A stretch of 64,000 nt of DNA from Anopheles merus (GCF_017562075.2 NC_054082.1:34726148-34790147), one strand, 5' to 3'; positions 47,381 through 57,013 are shown, counted from the first letter of the stretch. The notes: a model not told the origin generated them from the sequence alone. Program-made: numbers and translations.

Positions 47381-48870
47381 TTTATTGAATAGTCCTTTCA
47401 TCATCGATAATTGTATTGAATTTATACAGAAAACCGTACATCAAGAACAGGCAATTTAATTTTGTTGATGAAGGCATTGTGATTTAGAATGCATCGTCGA
47501 AGCTCCACCTAATCGCGAAGGTGGGGGGGGGGGGGGAGGAAACTGTGTAGAGAGTGCCATTTAAACAAAAAACAATTGCTTGTTGTTTGTCCCTTTTTGG
47601 GATGGAGTGTTTCAGAAGATCCCTATCGGCCATTTACTTGTGTGTGTGTGTATGTAGTCTTCCCACGCGGTGCATAAGTCCAAAATACAGAAAAAGAAGT
47701 TTTTAACCGTTCAATACCCACCACTCAAACCCGTCCTTGTGTGTGATTGCGGCTGGCAATCGTATCGAACTGGAAAAGGTTAGCACAGCCTTTATGTTTG
47801 TGTGTGCGCCTTCCTGCCTTGAAGGGTTCGGCATGTTGGCAATGCTTCGAATCAGCCAAATGTTTTGTTTCATAAAGTATTTTCCAATCAGTGTGCGGAT
47901 TGTCGCAGTGAAATGTTCAGTTAGCTAGAGGGAGGGGGGTGGAGGGTAGCAAAGCGCGGATCGGCCACGGTATGATCGTATGAATAATTGATAGATAAAT
48001 TGAAATTGATGCTGCACACACACACAGACACACAGGCACACGTGGCGAATGTACAGGGCTATGGCATGGTGATGTATGTATTTTTATTTAAACAAATAAA
48101 AAAGAAGGCAAACAAACTTTGCAAAACAACGCGCATTTTGCGCCAACGTGGGCCACGTGTGCTGCTATCGTGTGGTGGGTTGGGTGGGTGTTTGTGCTTT
48201 TGTTTTTCTCATTTTCTCCCTTTTCTCTGCACCTTCTATGAGCGTTTTTTGAGCGTTTGTTTGTTTCATTAGTGTTATGAGTTGTTTTACTAGATTTGCA
48301 TGAAATTTAAATGAAATACCATCCACTCGTGTCTGTCCTTATGAGTGTGTGTGTGGGTGTCTGTGGATGTTGTATGCAGAAGGATTATCGGTTGACTGTT
48401 TTGCAAATGAAAACCCTCCCCCTCTCCTCCTACCTGTCCGACCCGTGCATGCATCGTTAAATTATGTATGCTCGTGTCTCTTTTTTTTCGTTCTTGCACC
48501 TTGCACAACAATCTCTCTGTTATGTGTTGCTTAGTGTTGCAGCTGTCGGTGGGTATGGCTTCTGCTATAAAAGCTCCTTTAGCTCCTCCGGTACGTCGCT
48601 TGCAATGCAGCAAAACATATAAATATGGAATGGCTTCTACATCCTCCACTATCCAGCCGTTGCACACCGAGACGGGAGCATTCATGATAAAGGACCAAAG
48701 AACCGGTGGGCCCATCATCGCTTAGAACCCCATCTCCAGAAGACCGTACCACGGTGGAGGTTGTTTTTATAGGCAGGATTATCTTCGTCAGGTTTAGTTA
48801 CTTCGAAGTAGCGGCGAAGGGAGGTACATTTAAATGCAAACTTGATGTCAACGTCTCTTATACACAGGGT
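47381..48870 (-). other. Probable 3' end of an unidentified - strand gene
   Basis: TTTATT at 47381-47386 gives a - strand AATAAA. From there to about 48535 the DNA looks like 3' UTR: T-rich on the - strand, microsatellites, no coding frame. Between about 48550 and 48870 composition changes and all three - strand frames carry short open stretches. One ends VTKPDEDNPAYKNN...WGSKR with TGA at 48716-48718, one holds GDGVLSDDGPTGSLVLYHE, and one ends SDVPEELKELL. I cannot tell which is real or fix its splice sites, so no CDS is called. The upstream exons may lie beyond the LTR element or outside the window. Confidence 0.3.
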
Positions 48871-49319
48871 GTCAATAATATGGACTGATAGCGGAGTGCG
48901 GTGTGGCAGACGGTTGTGCATGAATTAGGATGCCACTGTGTTAGTATATTGTGAGCGAACGTGTGGGCGATTTAAAGTCTCTCAACACCTTGAGATTGGA
49001 AAATTAAGTACAATGTGTGTTGATTTTTCGTTTCCAGCCTTCTTGTGGTTTTGAATGGAAAATATAGATAAAATTAGGTAGGTGTAAGTAAGAATACTCG
49101 ATAAAGGGTGGATAAGATCCTGAACCTTTATGTTAATGTTATAAGTTTATGTGCATCATAGTAAGCTGATATTTACTTCGAACATTATAGATCGAAGTAG
49201 ACATATATAATAAAGCTCATTACGTTTTCAACCGACTAGCAGAGCAGTAGGTAGTTCAATTATTTGCGCATCTCCCAAATAGCGTATGTGGCCCAGAAAC
49301 GTACGATATTTGAAGCAGT
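48871..49319. other. AT-rich spacer, no feature seen
   Basis: No coding-like frame, RNA gene or terminal repeat recognised between the unresolved - strand region and the LINE fragment. Confidence 0.4.
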
Positions 49320-49408
49320 GTATTTTTCAATCCCGTAAAGTCTTTTTAGGCCGTCCACAAGGACAGAGGAGGCGTGGTAGGCCCAAACTGAGGAGGCAAG
49401 ATGGCGTG
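49320..49408 (+). mobile_element. LINE ORF2 C-terminal remnant, left part (split by the LTR element)
   Basis: Reading from about 49339, the frame gives KVFLGRPQGQRRRGRPKLRRQDGVEV. This is the Arg/Gly-Pro-Lys-rich motif typical of the C-terminus of non-LTR retrotransposon ORF2 proteins. The motif is cut at 49408 by the LTR element and resumes after 56003 (HKARDRERFRTDK in another frame). It is a decayed fragment that served as the insertion target. Confidence 0.45.
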
Positions 49409-49636
49409 TGTAGAGTTGCGTACAAGCAGTGTTGTATGCAAGAGAGAGAACAAACATAGAATGAGGGGAAGTGTGAGAACGTTGACTAAAAGAGAGGGAA
49501 TTGTGGGAGAGAACATTGGTCACTGTTGGAAGTTATATAAAGAGAACGTTGGTGAGAATAGGAAGATGGTGAATAAACGGTGACGAGGAAACATCAACGA
49601 TACCGTGTTTATCATTTAAAAGAGGAGGATTCTACA
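49409..49636 (+). repeat. 5' LTR
   Basis: TG...CA bounded. TATATAAA at 49534-49541 is a TATA box, and AATAAA at 49572-49577 is a poly(A) signal, so R should begin near 49565. Flanked on the left by GCGTG. Confidence 0.93.
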
Positions 49637-49638
49637 AT

Positions 49639-49650
49639 TGGCGCAGCCGG
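49639..49650 (+). other. Primer-binding site
   Basis: TGGCGCAGCCGG begins 2 nt after the 5' LTR. It resembles the tRNA-Ser-type primer sites (TGGCGCAGTCGG) known in several insect Gypsy elements, with one difference. Confidence 0.6.
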
Positions 49651-50030
49651 TAAACGAAGCACAGAAAAGAGGAAATTTGAAACGAGAAAGGTGAGTCAAG
49701 AAATTTGAGTACAAGAAGAAAAAAAATGGTTCAATTAATCATGATAATTATTATAAAATAATTGTGAAATGTGCGAGTGATAAACATGATTATGGTAGCA
49801 AAGTGTGGTGAAACCGGTTATAATCCCGAACGAACAATGTGAAGTCCGTTATAAAACGTAAAAACGAATAAACGTGTGGTAGTAGTTAGCAAGCGAAACA
49901 GCCCAACTAACAAGAGAATAATAAAAGAGTGAGAATTTAAAAGCTAAAAAAAAAAAAAAAAATAATAAAAATAATAATAATAAAAAAAAATTAAAGATAA
50001 ACGAAGATGTGACAGGTTAAAACAAAAAGA

Positions 50031-50410
50031 GTCCGGATATACCGTAGCAAAAGTGGCTGAGACCGGTGTGGTACCGTAGCGCCCAGGAAAGAGTCCGGAT
50101 ATCCGTAGCAGAATTGTGAGACCGGTTCATTCCGTAGCACGTATTTGAGTCCGGCTATTCCATAGCATAAAGAGTCTGGAAAATCCGTAGCATAGCGAGG
50201 AGGAGTCCGGTAGAACACCGCAGCACCAAGGGGTCCGGATATACCGTAGCAAAAGTGGCTGAGACCGGTGTGATACCGTAGCGCCCAAGAAAGAGTCCGG
50301 ATATCCGTAGCAAAATTGTGAGACCGGTACATCCCGTAGCACGTATTTGAGTCCGGTTATTCCATAGCATAAAGAGTCTGGAAAATCCGTAGCATAGCGA
50401 GACCGGTAGG
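50031..50410 (+). repeat. Tandem repeat array 1 in the leader, about 202-bp period
   Basis: Two copies starting GTCCGGATATACCGTAGC at 50031 and 50233. Each copy is itself built of degenerate 35-45 bp units alternating GAGTCCGG...CCGTAGC and GAGACCGG...CCGTAGC, so the array is hierarchical. Confidence 0.85.
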
Positions 50411-50670
50411 ATACCGCAGCGCAAAGAAAATTTGATAAAGCGAAAAGTAACCGAAACCAGTGCGGAACCGTAACATAAAAAAAAAGGTATATAAAGCAAA
50501 TGAAATTAAGGAAATTAGAAAAGATAAATAATGTGCGACATCAAAGTGTACAGAGTGGAATGAAATGAAAATGTTGCAAAAGAAAGGACAAATTCGAATA
50601 ATGTAAATGGTCAAACAGAGCGTGTGGTCAAATTGTATTGCTAGAAGTTGGTTAAAATAGTCTGTGCCTG

Positions 50671-51285
50671 AATAAACAAGTGGCAATCTAGACAACTGAG
50701 GCACGACAAATTTTTTAGAAGACAAAAAGAAAAAAATGAAAAGACATGTGTGGTCCGACGTGCATTCGCGGTGAGAGTAGGTAAATTTTAAGTTCTTTGG
50801 AACAGTAAGACAGCAGCTATTGTGTGACGGATTCGACCGATGGGACAGCGTGTGTGTGTGATATAATAAACAAGTGACCATCTGGACAACTGAGGCACGA
50901 CAGATTTTTTTTTTAGAAGACAAAAGAAAAAAAATGAAAAGACATGGGTGGTCCGACGTGCATTCGCGGTGAGAGTAGGTAAATTTTAAGTTCTTTGGAA
51001 CAGTAAGACAGCAGCTATTGTGTGACGGATTCGACCGATGGGACAGCGTGTGTGTGTGATATAATAAACAAGTGACCATCTGGACAACTGAGGCACGACA
51101 GATTTTTTTTTTAGAAGACAAAAGAAAAAAAATGAAAAGACATGTGTGGTCCGACGTGCATTCGCGGTGAGAGTAGGTAAATTTTAAGTTCTTTGGAACA
51201 GTAAGACAGCAGCTATTGTGTGACGGATTCGAACGATGGGACAGTGTGTGTGTGTGTGTGTGAATGTGAGTCATAATAAACAAGT
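50671..51285 (+). repeat. Tandem repeat array 2 in the leader, about 195-bp period
   Basis: Three near-identical copies; the word GACAACTGAGGCACGACA begins at 50691, 50885 and 51083 (periods 194 and 198). Each copy carries AATAAACAAGTG, an A-rich block and a (GT)n end. A partial fourth start is near 51275. Confidence 0.88.
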
Positions 51286-51675
51286 GACAATCAGTGACAA
51301 TAGAACCAACGAATTTAGCGACGGTTGAGAACCCAAGGCGAATTGAGCCCAAGGCGGGGCAGTAGATTAATATTTTGTTGTTTACTTATTTTCTTTACTA
51401 CATGTAGCAATTATTAGTAAATGAAATTTGAGTAAATATTATTCCACATAGGTTTTAAATTACATACAAGTGTGAGTGTAGGTGCATTTCATATTGATCA
51501 AGTTATTATGAAAGAGATAGAGCGAAGTTTATTGCGGAATATTATTGCTGGTTCAGTAGTGTATTTAGAGTATGGGAAATAATAACAGCAATAAATGTCA
51601 TAAAATTAAAAAAAAAGGAAAATAAACATTAATACAAATACTAATATTTATAATTAAAAAAAAAATTAATTACAG

Positions 51676-52572
51676 ATGGATACTGAACATTGGCCTTTGC
51701 AGCCATTCAATGATATTGCGGATGCATCGGATCTACGTCGCGAGTGGGAAGAATGGCATAGAGCATTTGAACTGATTGTCACACTGAAGAAAATCGAAAC
51801 ACAAAGCGAGAAATTAGCATACATGCTGGCACGTGGAGGTCGGGGCTTGCAGCGGATATATTTCAACTTAGCAGCGGTGCCAGGAGAACAACATCCAAGG
51901 GCAGTTTCGATACCGTTTAAACAATTACCAGTACCGGAATACGACAATGCCATCAAACGACTGAACCACTTCTTTCTCGGGAAAAGAAATGAAAGGATAG
52001 AGTTAGAAGTGTTTCGGTCACTTAAGCAAGAGAATGAAGAGTCCGTTAATCAATATGTTCTGCGTCTTCGGGCACAAGCTTCTCGATGTGACTTTCAGGA
52101 CCGAGTAACAAAAGAAATATTACATCAAATAACAATAGGAGCAAAGGACGAAAGAGTTCGGGACAAAGGCTTAGAAGACATAATGGAATTAGATGAGCTT
52201 ATTAATTATGCAATTAACAGGGAAGTATTAATAAGCCAGAAAATGAAAATTAAAGACAAAGAAATTGAACCGTCAATTGCATACGTCAAACAACAACCAA
52301 TGATAACAAAAAGAAAATGGCAAGATACTAGCTGCCACCGTTGTGGGTCATGGCGACATAACGGAAATTCTAATGAGTGTTATGCTAAAAAAGCTCGTTG
52401 TAATGCTTGCGGGCGCATAGGACATTTCGGTAGATGTTGCAAAACGGAAGGAGAAAATGTAACAAAGAATAGGTTTCAATGGAAAAAACCGAAAACAGAA
52501 TCATCAGGACATATGCAGCGAAATCAAAGACGAAACTCAGATGCGGTAGACAACCTTAATGAGGTAATATAA
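51676..52572 (+). CDS. gag: Gag of the Ty3/Gypsy element
   Basis: 298-aa nucleocapsid precursor that packages the element RNA. The N-terminal two-thirds is helical capsid-like sequence (DLRREWEEWHRAFELI; QENEESVNQYVLRLRAQA). Near the C-terminus are two zinc knuckles: an atypical first one (CHRCGSWRH...C, with a longer last spacing) and a regular C-x2-C-x4-H-x4-C (CNACGRIGHFGRC). The frame ends at a cluster TAA TAA TAA TGA from 52570. A GT donor at 52564 lies just ahead of these stops. Confidence 0.92.
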   Translation: MDTEHWPLQPFNDIADASDLRREWEEWHRAFELIVTLKKIETQSEKLAYMLARGGRGLQRIYFNLAAVPGEQHPRAVSIPFKQLPVPEYDNAIKRLNHFFLGKRNERIELEVFRSLKQENEESVNQYVLRLRAQASRCDFQDRVTKEILHQITIGAKDERVRDKGLEDIMELDELINYAINREVLISQKMKIKDKEIEPSIAYVKQQPMITKRKWQDTSCHRCGSWRHNGNSNECYAKKARCNACGRIGHFGRCCKTEGENVTKNRFQWKKPKTESSGHMQRNQRRNSDAVDNLNEVI

Positions 52573-52635
52573 TAATAATGAGGGCTCGTAGAATCCTTGT
52601 AGATTTGACAATTAAAATAATTAATATTATTATAG
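52564..52635 (+). other. Predicted 72-nt intron separating gag and pol
   Basis: The donor is GAG/GTAATA at 52563/52564 and the acceptor TATTATTATAG ends at 52635. The segment is 72 nt, a multiple of three, and holds every stop codon between gag and pol in the shared frame. Removing it leaves one continuous gag-pol frame; retaining it ends translation after Gag. No frameshift is needed because gag and pol are in the same frame. Confidence 0.6.
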
Positions 52636-55227
52636 CGATTAACGACATCACGGCTTTGGGAGAACGGTATGGTCACATGTACATTGGATCATGTTCCTGT
52701 TGAATTTTTAATAGATTCAGGTGCGTCTGTGAATACCGTTACGGAGGAAGTATGGAAAACATTACAAGAATTCAAAGCAGATATTCACGATATCACGTAC
52801 GACTGTAACAAGAATATAACTGCGTATGCGAGCAAACAACCCATAAAAATAATTCTTAAATTTAAATCATTAGTAACAGTTAACGAAAATAAGCCAACGG
52901 TATATGCGGAATTCTTTGTAGTGCAGAATAGCAACAAATCATTGTTAGGCAAAACTACTGCCGAGCAGTTAAAAGTGTTAAAAGTAGGTTTAGAGGTACA
53001 GAATTTAGAAGAAAAAATACAACCTTTTCCAAAATTTCCAAATATTCAGATCAGATTATCCATTAATAAGGCAATACCCCCAAAAAAAATATCGTATATT
53101 AGAGTTCCAATTGCGTTAGAAAAAAAAGTAGACCGTAAAATTCAAAACATGCTTGATTTTGACATAATTGAACCAGTCTTAGGCCCTCCGGAATGGATAT
53201 CCCCAATGGTAGTAGTACCAAAGGGAAAAGATGATATAAGAATTTGTATCAATATGAAATATCCAAACCAAGCTATCCAACGCGAACATTTTCCGTTACC
53301 AGTCATTGAAACATTGTTAAACAAGTTACGTGGATGCAAAATATTTTCTAAACTCGATATTACTTCGGCATATCACCACATTGAACTTCACCCAGACTCA
53401 AGAGTAGTTACCACTTTCATGACTAGCAAAGGGCTTATGCGTTTCAAGAGATTAATGTTTGGAATTAATTGTGCACCAGAAATATTCCAAAGAATTATGA
53501 CTCAAATGTTAATAGGAATAGATGGAGTGGTAATTTACATTGACGATATAGTTGTAGCAGGTGAAAATAAAACAGAACATGATAAACGCTTAAGGCAAGT
53601 GTTAGGAGTCTTAAAACAAAATAACGCAACCTTGAATAAGGAGAAATGTGTAATTAGTGTTGACAGTTTAGAAATACTTGGGTACAAGATATGTTCGTCA
53701 GGAATTGCACCCGCTGAAGATAAAGTAGAAGCCATTAAGAATTTTAGAAAACCAGCAACAAGGGAGGAAGCTAGAAGTTTCTTAGGTTTGGTAAACTTTG
53801 TAGGGCAATTTATCCATCATCTATCGAGTAGGTCAGAACCTCTACGTAAGTTTATTAGAGGAGAAGTAGAGACATTTGGCAAAGAGCAGGAAACAGCTTT
53901 TGATGACCTGCGTACAGAGTTGTCCAACAATGTTCGTGAATTGGGGTTCTATAAGCCCGAGGATGAGACAGAATTATATGTTGACGCATCTCCATCGGGA
54001 TTAGGAGCTGTTCTTACCCAGAGAGATAAGGAAGGAAAATCTCGCATTATAAGTTTCGCGTCAAAGGGTCTAACGAAAACAGAAAGAGTCTATCCTCAAA
54101 CTCAAAGGGAAGCTTTAGCAGTTGTATGGGCAGTGGAAAAATTTTATCCATACTTGTTTGGGATAAAGTTTACAATTTTCACCGACCATAAGACGTTAGA
54201 ATACATTTTTGAAGGAAAACACCAAAATGGTAAACGGGCATGTTCAAGAGCGGAAGGTTGGGCTTTGAGATTACAACCATACAACTTTGTAGTTAAATAC
54301 ATTCCCGGAAACTGTAATATTTCTGATAGTTTATCGAGATTGGGATCAAATTGGGATATCAACAAACCATTTGACGAAGCTTCAGAGCATTACGTCTATA
54401 CTATTGACAATGAATACGAGGCGATAACATTAAGCGAAATCAGGTCAGAAACAGCACAAGATGAGACAATGAAGAAAGTTGTCAAAGCTATAGAAAATCA
54501 GACATGGGGCCCAAACTTGGCACATTATCAGGCGTTCAGCAAAGAACTAGGAATTATACAAGGTATGGTTGTGAGAGATGACAGGATAGTTTTACCAGGA
54601 AAGCTGAGACAAAAAGCATTACATATAGCTCATGCAGGACACCCAGGAGAGGTAACAATGAAAAGAAAATTACGAGAGAAAATGTGGTGGCCATTTATGG
54701 ACAGGGAAATAGAGTCGTACGTCAAAACGTGTAGTGGATGTGCAGCAGTAAGGAAAATGGGCACAGCAGAACCAATGATACGGAAAGAAATGCCTGAACG
54801 ACCATGGCAAGACATAGCAGTAGATTTTTTTACGGTAAAAGAATTTGGAACGTTCCTGGTACTAGCTGATTATTATAGTAGATTTTTAAAAATTGTGGAA
54901 ATGAAAAACATTACAGCAAGTAAAACTATTGAAGCTATGGAAACGATATGCAAAGATCAAACATTCCCCGAATCGATCAGGTGTGACAATGGGCCTCCAT
55001 TTAGTAGTGAAGAGTTTAGATCGTATTGCAAAACAAAAGATATAAAGATAGTACATTCAATTCCCTATTGGCCCCAAATGAACGGACTAGTAGAGCGAAA
55101 TAATAGAGGAATACTAAGAACATTAAGAATTGCAAAAGCACAAAACAGTGATTGGCGTAAAGCTATTGAAGAGTATGAACATATGTACAATACTACACCA
55201 CATTCCATAACAGGTAAAGCCCCCTAG
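52636..55227 (+). CDS. pol: Pol of the Ty3/Gypsy element (protease, RT, RNase H, integrase)
   Basis: Open from the predicted acceptor at 52636; the first ATG is 52669. Order: aspartic protease with FLIDSGASVNTV near the start; reverse transcriptase with LDITSAYHHIELHP, FGINCAPEIFQ and the catalytic YIDD (about 53533); RNase H with LYVDASPSGLGAVLTQ and FTDHKTLEYIF; integrase with its HHCC zinc module (HAGHPG...CSGCAAV) and the D,D,E core (AVDFFTV, RCDNGPPF, NGLVERNN). The frame ends at TAG 55225-55227 in the conserved region just after the integrase core, earlier than in intact relatives. Codons are AT-rich compared with host genes. Confidence 0.93.
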   Translation, partial: RLTTSRLWENGMVTCTLDHVPVEFLIDSGASVNTVTEEVWKTLQEFKADIHDITYDCNKNITAYASKQPIKIILKFKSLVTVNENKPTVYAEFFVVQNSNKSLLGKTTAEQLKVLKVGLEVQNLEEKIQPFPKFPNIQIRLSINKAIPPKKISYIRVPIALEKKVDRKIQNMLDFDIIEPVLGPPEWISPMVVVPKGKDDIRICINMKYPNQAIQREHFPLPVIETLLNKLRGCKIFSKLDITSAYHHIELHPDSRVVTTFMTSKGLMRFKRLMFGINCAPEIFQRIMTQMLIGIDGVVIYIDDIVVAGENKTEHDKRLRQVLGVLKQNNATLNKEKCVISVDSLEILGYKICSSGIAPAEDKVEAIKNFRKPATREEARSFLGLVNFVGQFIHHLSSRSEPLRKFIRGEVETFGKEQETAFDDLRTELSNNVRELGFYKPEDETELYVDASPSGLGAVLTQRDKEGKSRIISFASKGLTKTERVYPQTQREALAVVWAVEKFYPYLFGIKFTIFTDHKTLEYIFEGKHQNGKRACSRAEGWALRLQPYNFVVKYIPGNCNISDSLSRLGSNWDINKPFDEASEHYVYTIDNEYEAITLSEIRSETAQDETMKKVVKAIENQTWGPNLAHYQAFSKELGIIQGMVVRDDRIVLPGKLRQKALHIAHAGHPGEVTMKRKLREKMWWPFMDREIESYVKTCSGCAAVRKMGTAEPMIRKEMPERPWQDIAVDFFTVKEFGTFLVLADYYSRFLKIVEMKNITASKTIEAMETICKDQTFPESIRCDNGPPFSSEEFRSYCKTKDIKIVHSIPYWPQMNGLVERNNRGILRTLRIAKAQNSDWRKAIEEYEHMYNTTPHSITGKAP

Positions 55228-55670
55228 AATTATTAAATGGAAGGCCAGTTAAGGGACTATTACCATCATTAAAAACAGCAACAGATTGGAACCGCGACAA
55301 AGATGTGAAAGAGAGAGATGCGATACGGAAAATGAAAGGAAAAATCTATGCGGATGAGAAGAGACGATCCAAACCTTCTGACATTGAAGTAGGAGATATA
55401 GTTCAAATATGGAACTATCACCAAGGAAAGGCAGAGCCAAAATATGGAACTGAAAGATTTAGAGTCATAAAAAGGGTTGGAAACGATACTATAGTAGTAA
55501 GTAATGAAGGAGTTAAATATCGCCGGCCTGTTGCACACTTATATAAGATTCCCCTGGTAGAAGCGATAAAAACAAAGAATTCACAAAATAGTAAACAAAA
55601 AGATGGTAACCAAAGTGTAGGTAAACGTCCAATACGAGTTCGAAGAATTCCAAATAGGCTAAAGGATTAA
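55224..55670 (+). pseudogene. 3' end of pol, displaced into another frame
   Basis: Integrase C-terminal sequence continues in the -1 frame from about 55224 to a TAA at 55668-55670. It contains SDIEVGDIVQIWNYHQGKAE and RPVAHLYKIPLVEA, which fit the integrase tail. The break lies in a run of five C at 55220-55224 followed by TAG. Three explanations are possible: a one-base loss, a sequencing error in the run, or a programmed -1 slip at Pro codons. Confidence 0.75.
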
Positions 55671-55760
55671 GATAATAGTTTTTTTTTCTCTCTCGTATAT
55701 CAATGTAAATATTAAAATACAATGTAAGTTTTGTAGTACTTTTGAAATTGGATTAACTTC

Positions 55761-55775
55761 AGAGGAGAAAAAGGA
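55761..55775 (+). other. Polypurine tract
   Basis: AGAGGAGAAAAAGGA directly abuts the 3' LTR start, the standard position for plus-strand priming. Confidence 0.85.
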
Positions 55776-56003
55776 TGTAGAGTTGCGTACAAGCAGTGTT
55801 GTATGCAAGAGAGAGAACAAACATAGAATGAGGGGAAGTGTGAGAACGTTGACTAAAAGAGAGGGAATTGTGGGAGAGAACATTGGTCACTGTTGGAAGT
55901 TATATAAAGAGAACGTTGGTGAGAATAGGAAGATGGTGAATAAACGGTGACGAGGAAACATCAACGATACCGTGTTTATCATTTAAAAGAGGAGGATTCT
56001 ACA
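55776..56003 (+). repeat. 3' LTR
   Basis: Identical by eye to the 5' LTR over 228 bp. AATAAA at 55939-55944 would end the element transcript. Followed by the GCGTG duplication. Confidence 0.93.
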
Positions 56004-56060
56004 GCGTGGAGGTGGCATAAGGCGCGAGACCGTGAGCGGTTTCGGACGGATAAGTAAGAG
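56004..56060 (+). mobile_element. LINE ORF2 C-terminal remnant, right part
   Basis: Continues the target interrupted at 49408. The sequence after GCGTG reads HKARDRERFRTDK in one frame, matching the usual RDRERWR-type ending of LINE ORF2 proteins, but a frame change relative to the left part shows it was already decayed. Confidence 0.4.
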
Positions 56061-56099
56061 TAAGTAAGCATTTTTCAATCAAGAATCAAGAAACCGAAG

Positions 56100-56560
56100 A
56101 TGAATTCATGTTCCACTGGATTCACAAGCGCTGCAGCTAGTGGCATAATTTCGTCAAATCTTCCTGCCATCGAACGTCCTTCCGGAAGAGAAAATTGGCA
56201 CACTTGGAAGTTTGCGGTGCAAACGTTCCTTGAACATGAAGATCGCTCTGGTACGTGGTAAAGCCGACAAAGAATGACGACGGAAGCTACGTAGCTGTCG
56301 ATGCAGCAGAGGATCGCAAGGCAAGAGCAAAAATAATCCTTTTTCTTGATCCGTTGAATTATGTGTACGTCAAGGAAGCAACGACAGACGAGAGAAGTTT
56401 GGGTTAAATTGGAGAGAGCTTTTGAGGATTATGGTCTCACTATATGTGCGAATAGATGAAGGTTAAGTCACTAGGAGGAAATCGCTTTTTTTATTGACGA
56501 TAAATCCTGCCGAATGTGGACATACTTGAAATGTTGCCGTAGTAATGGAACTTAGACTTC
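56100..56560 (+). pseudogene. Ty1/copia-like remnant (gag fused to an integrase scrap)
   Basis: An ATG at 56100 opens a copia-type Gag N-terminus: SNLPAIERPSGRENWHTWKF and VQTFLEHED, then a stop and a frame change. The sequence goes on as AVDAAEDRKARAKIILFLDP. Around 56461-56530 it jumps to VKSLGGNRFFFIDDKS, which matches the integrase core of copia elements. This indicates a large internal deletion. No LTRs seen. Confidence 0.65.
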
Positions 56561-56914
56561 ATCTAGTTTTGCTTTCGACTTTATTGTATAGTTATTAGTG
56601 CAGAATATCCCGCTGTACAATTTCTAGTAAGGCCTAAGGTGTAGGTACTGTATCAGGTTCCTGGATCGGGATACTTTTACAATCCGTTCCATGGCTAAGA
56701 CAGATCAATGTACAGATTTTGCACCCGAAGGGAACATATGCGTTCGAGATTGTTGAGTTCCAGGAATGGTTTGTTTATGGCATCAGTTACAGGTACGGTT
56801 TTGTTTGCAAGTAAGATTCAGAAGCAGAAAGGTGTAGGACCAGTTGTAAGCCCGGTATGGATTGTTGATGGGACCATGACACATCGTCGTGTTCTATCGT
56901 GAGTAGACCAACAA
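56561..56914. other. Spacer, possibly more decayed transposon DNA
   Basis: No stable coding frame and no terminal repeats recognised. It follows the copia remnant directly and may belong to it. Confidence 0.3.
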
Positions 56915-56945
56915 AAGAGAGAGAGAGAGAAAGAGAGAGAGAGAA

Positions 56946-57000
<55 letters not shown>

Positions 57001-57013
57001 TAGAGAGAGAGGG
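56915..57013. repeat. GA-rich simple repeat, about 100 bp
   Basis: Nearly pure (GA)n with periodic GAAA interruptions every 14-16 bp and one GATA near the end. Confidence 0.95.

Larger units (their letters stand above)
49691..51675 (+). other. Predicted 2-kb leader intron of the LTR element
   Basis: A consensus donor (AAAG/GTGAGT) lies at 49690/49691, just after the primer site. An acceptor (TTAATTACAG) ends at 51675, directly before the gag ATG at 51676. Splicing would remove nearly the whole A-rich leader with its two tandem arrays and place gag about 50 nt after the primer site. Genomic RNA would stay unspliced. Prediction from splice signals only. Confidence 0.45.
49409..56003 (+). mobile_element. 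Complete Ty3/Gypsy LTR retrotransposon, 6.6 kb
   Basis: LTRs at 49409-49636 and 55776-56003, each 228 bp and identical by eye, start TGTAG and end CTACA. The 5-bp target duplication GCGTG is at 49404-49408 and 56004-56008. Internal order: primer-binding site, 2-kb leader, gag, a short intron-like gap, pol (protease, reverse transcriptase, RNase H, integrase), polypurine tract. This order with integrase after RNase H defines Ty3/Gypsy. There is no env-like ORF. The two-zinc-knuckle gag suggests a mag-like lineage, but that is a guess. Identical LTRs point to a young insertion, although pol is broken near its end. Base composition is AT-richer than the neighbouring host genes. Confidence 0.95.

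Noticed and set aside
50031..51285. CRISPR-like array
   Set aside because: Units are directly adjacent with no unique spacers, inside a eukaryotic retrotransposon leader; these are ordinary tandem repeats.
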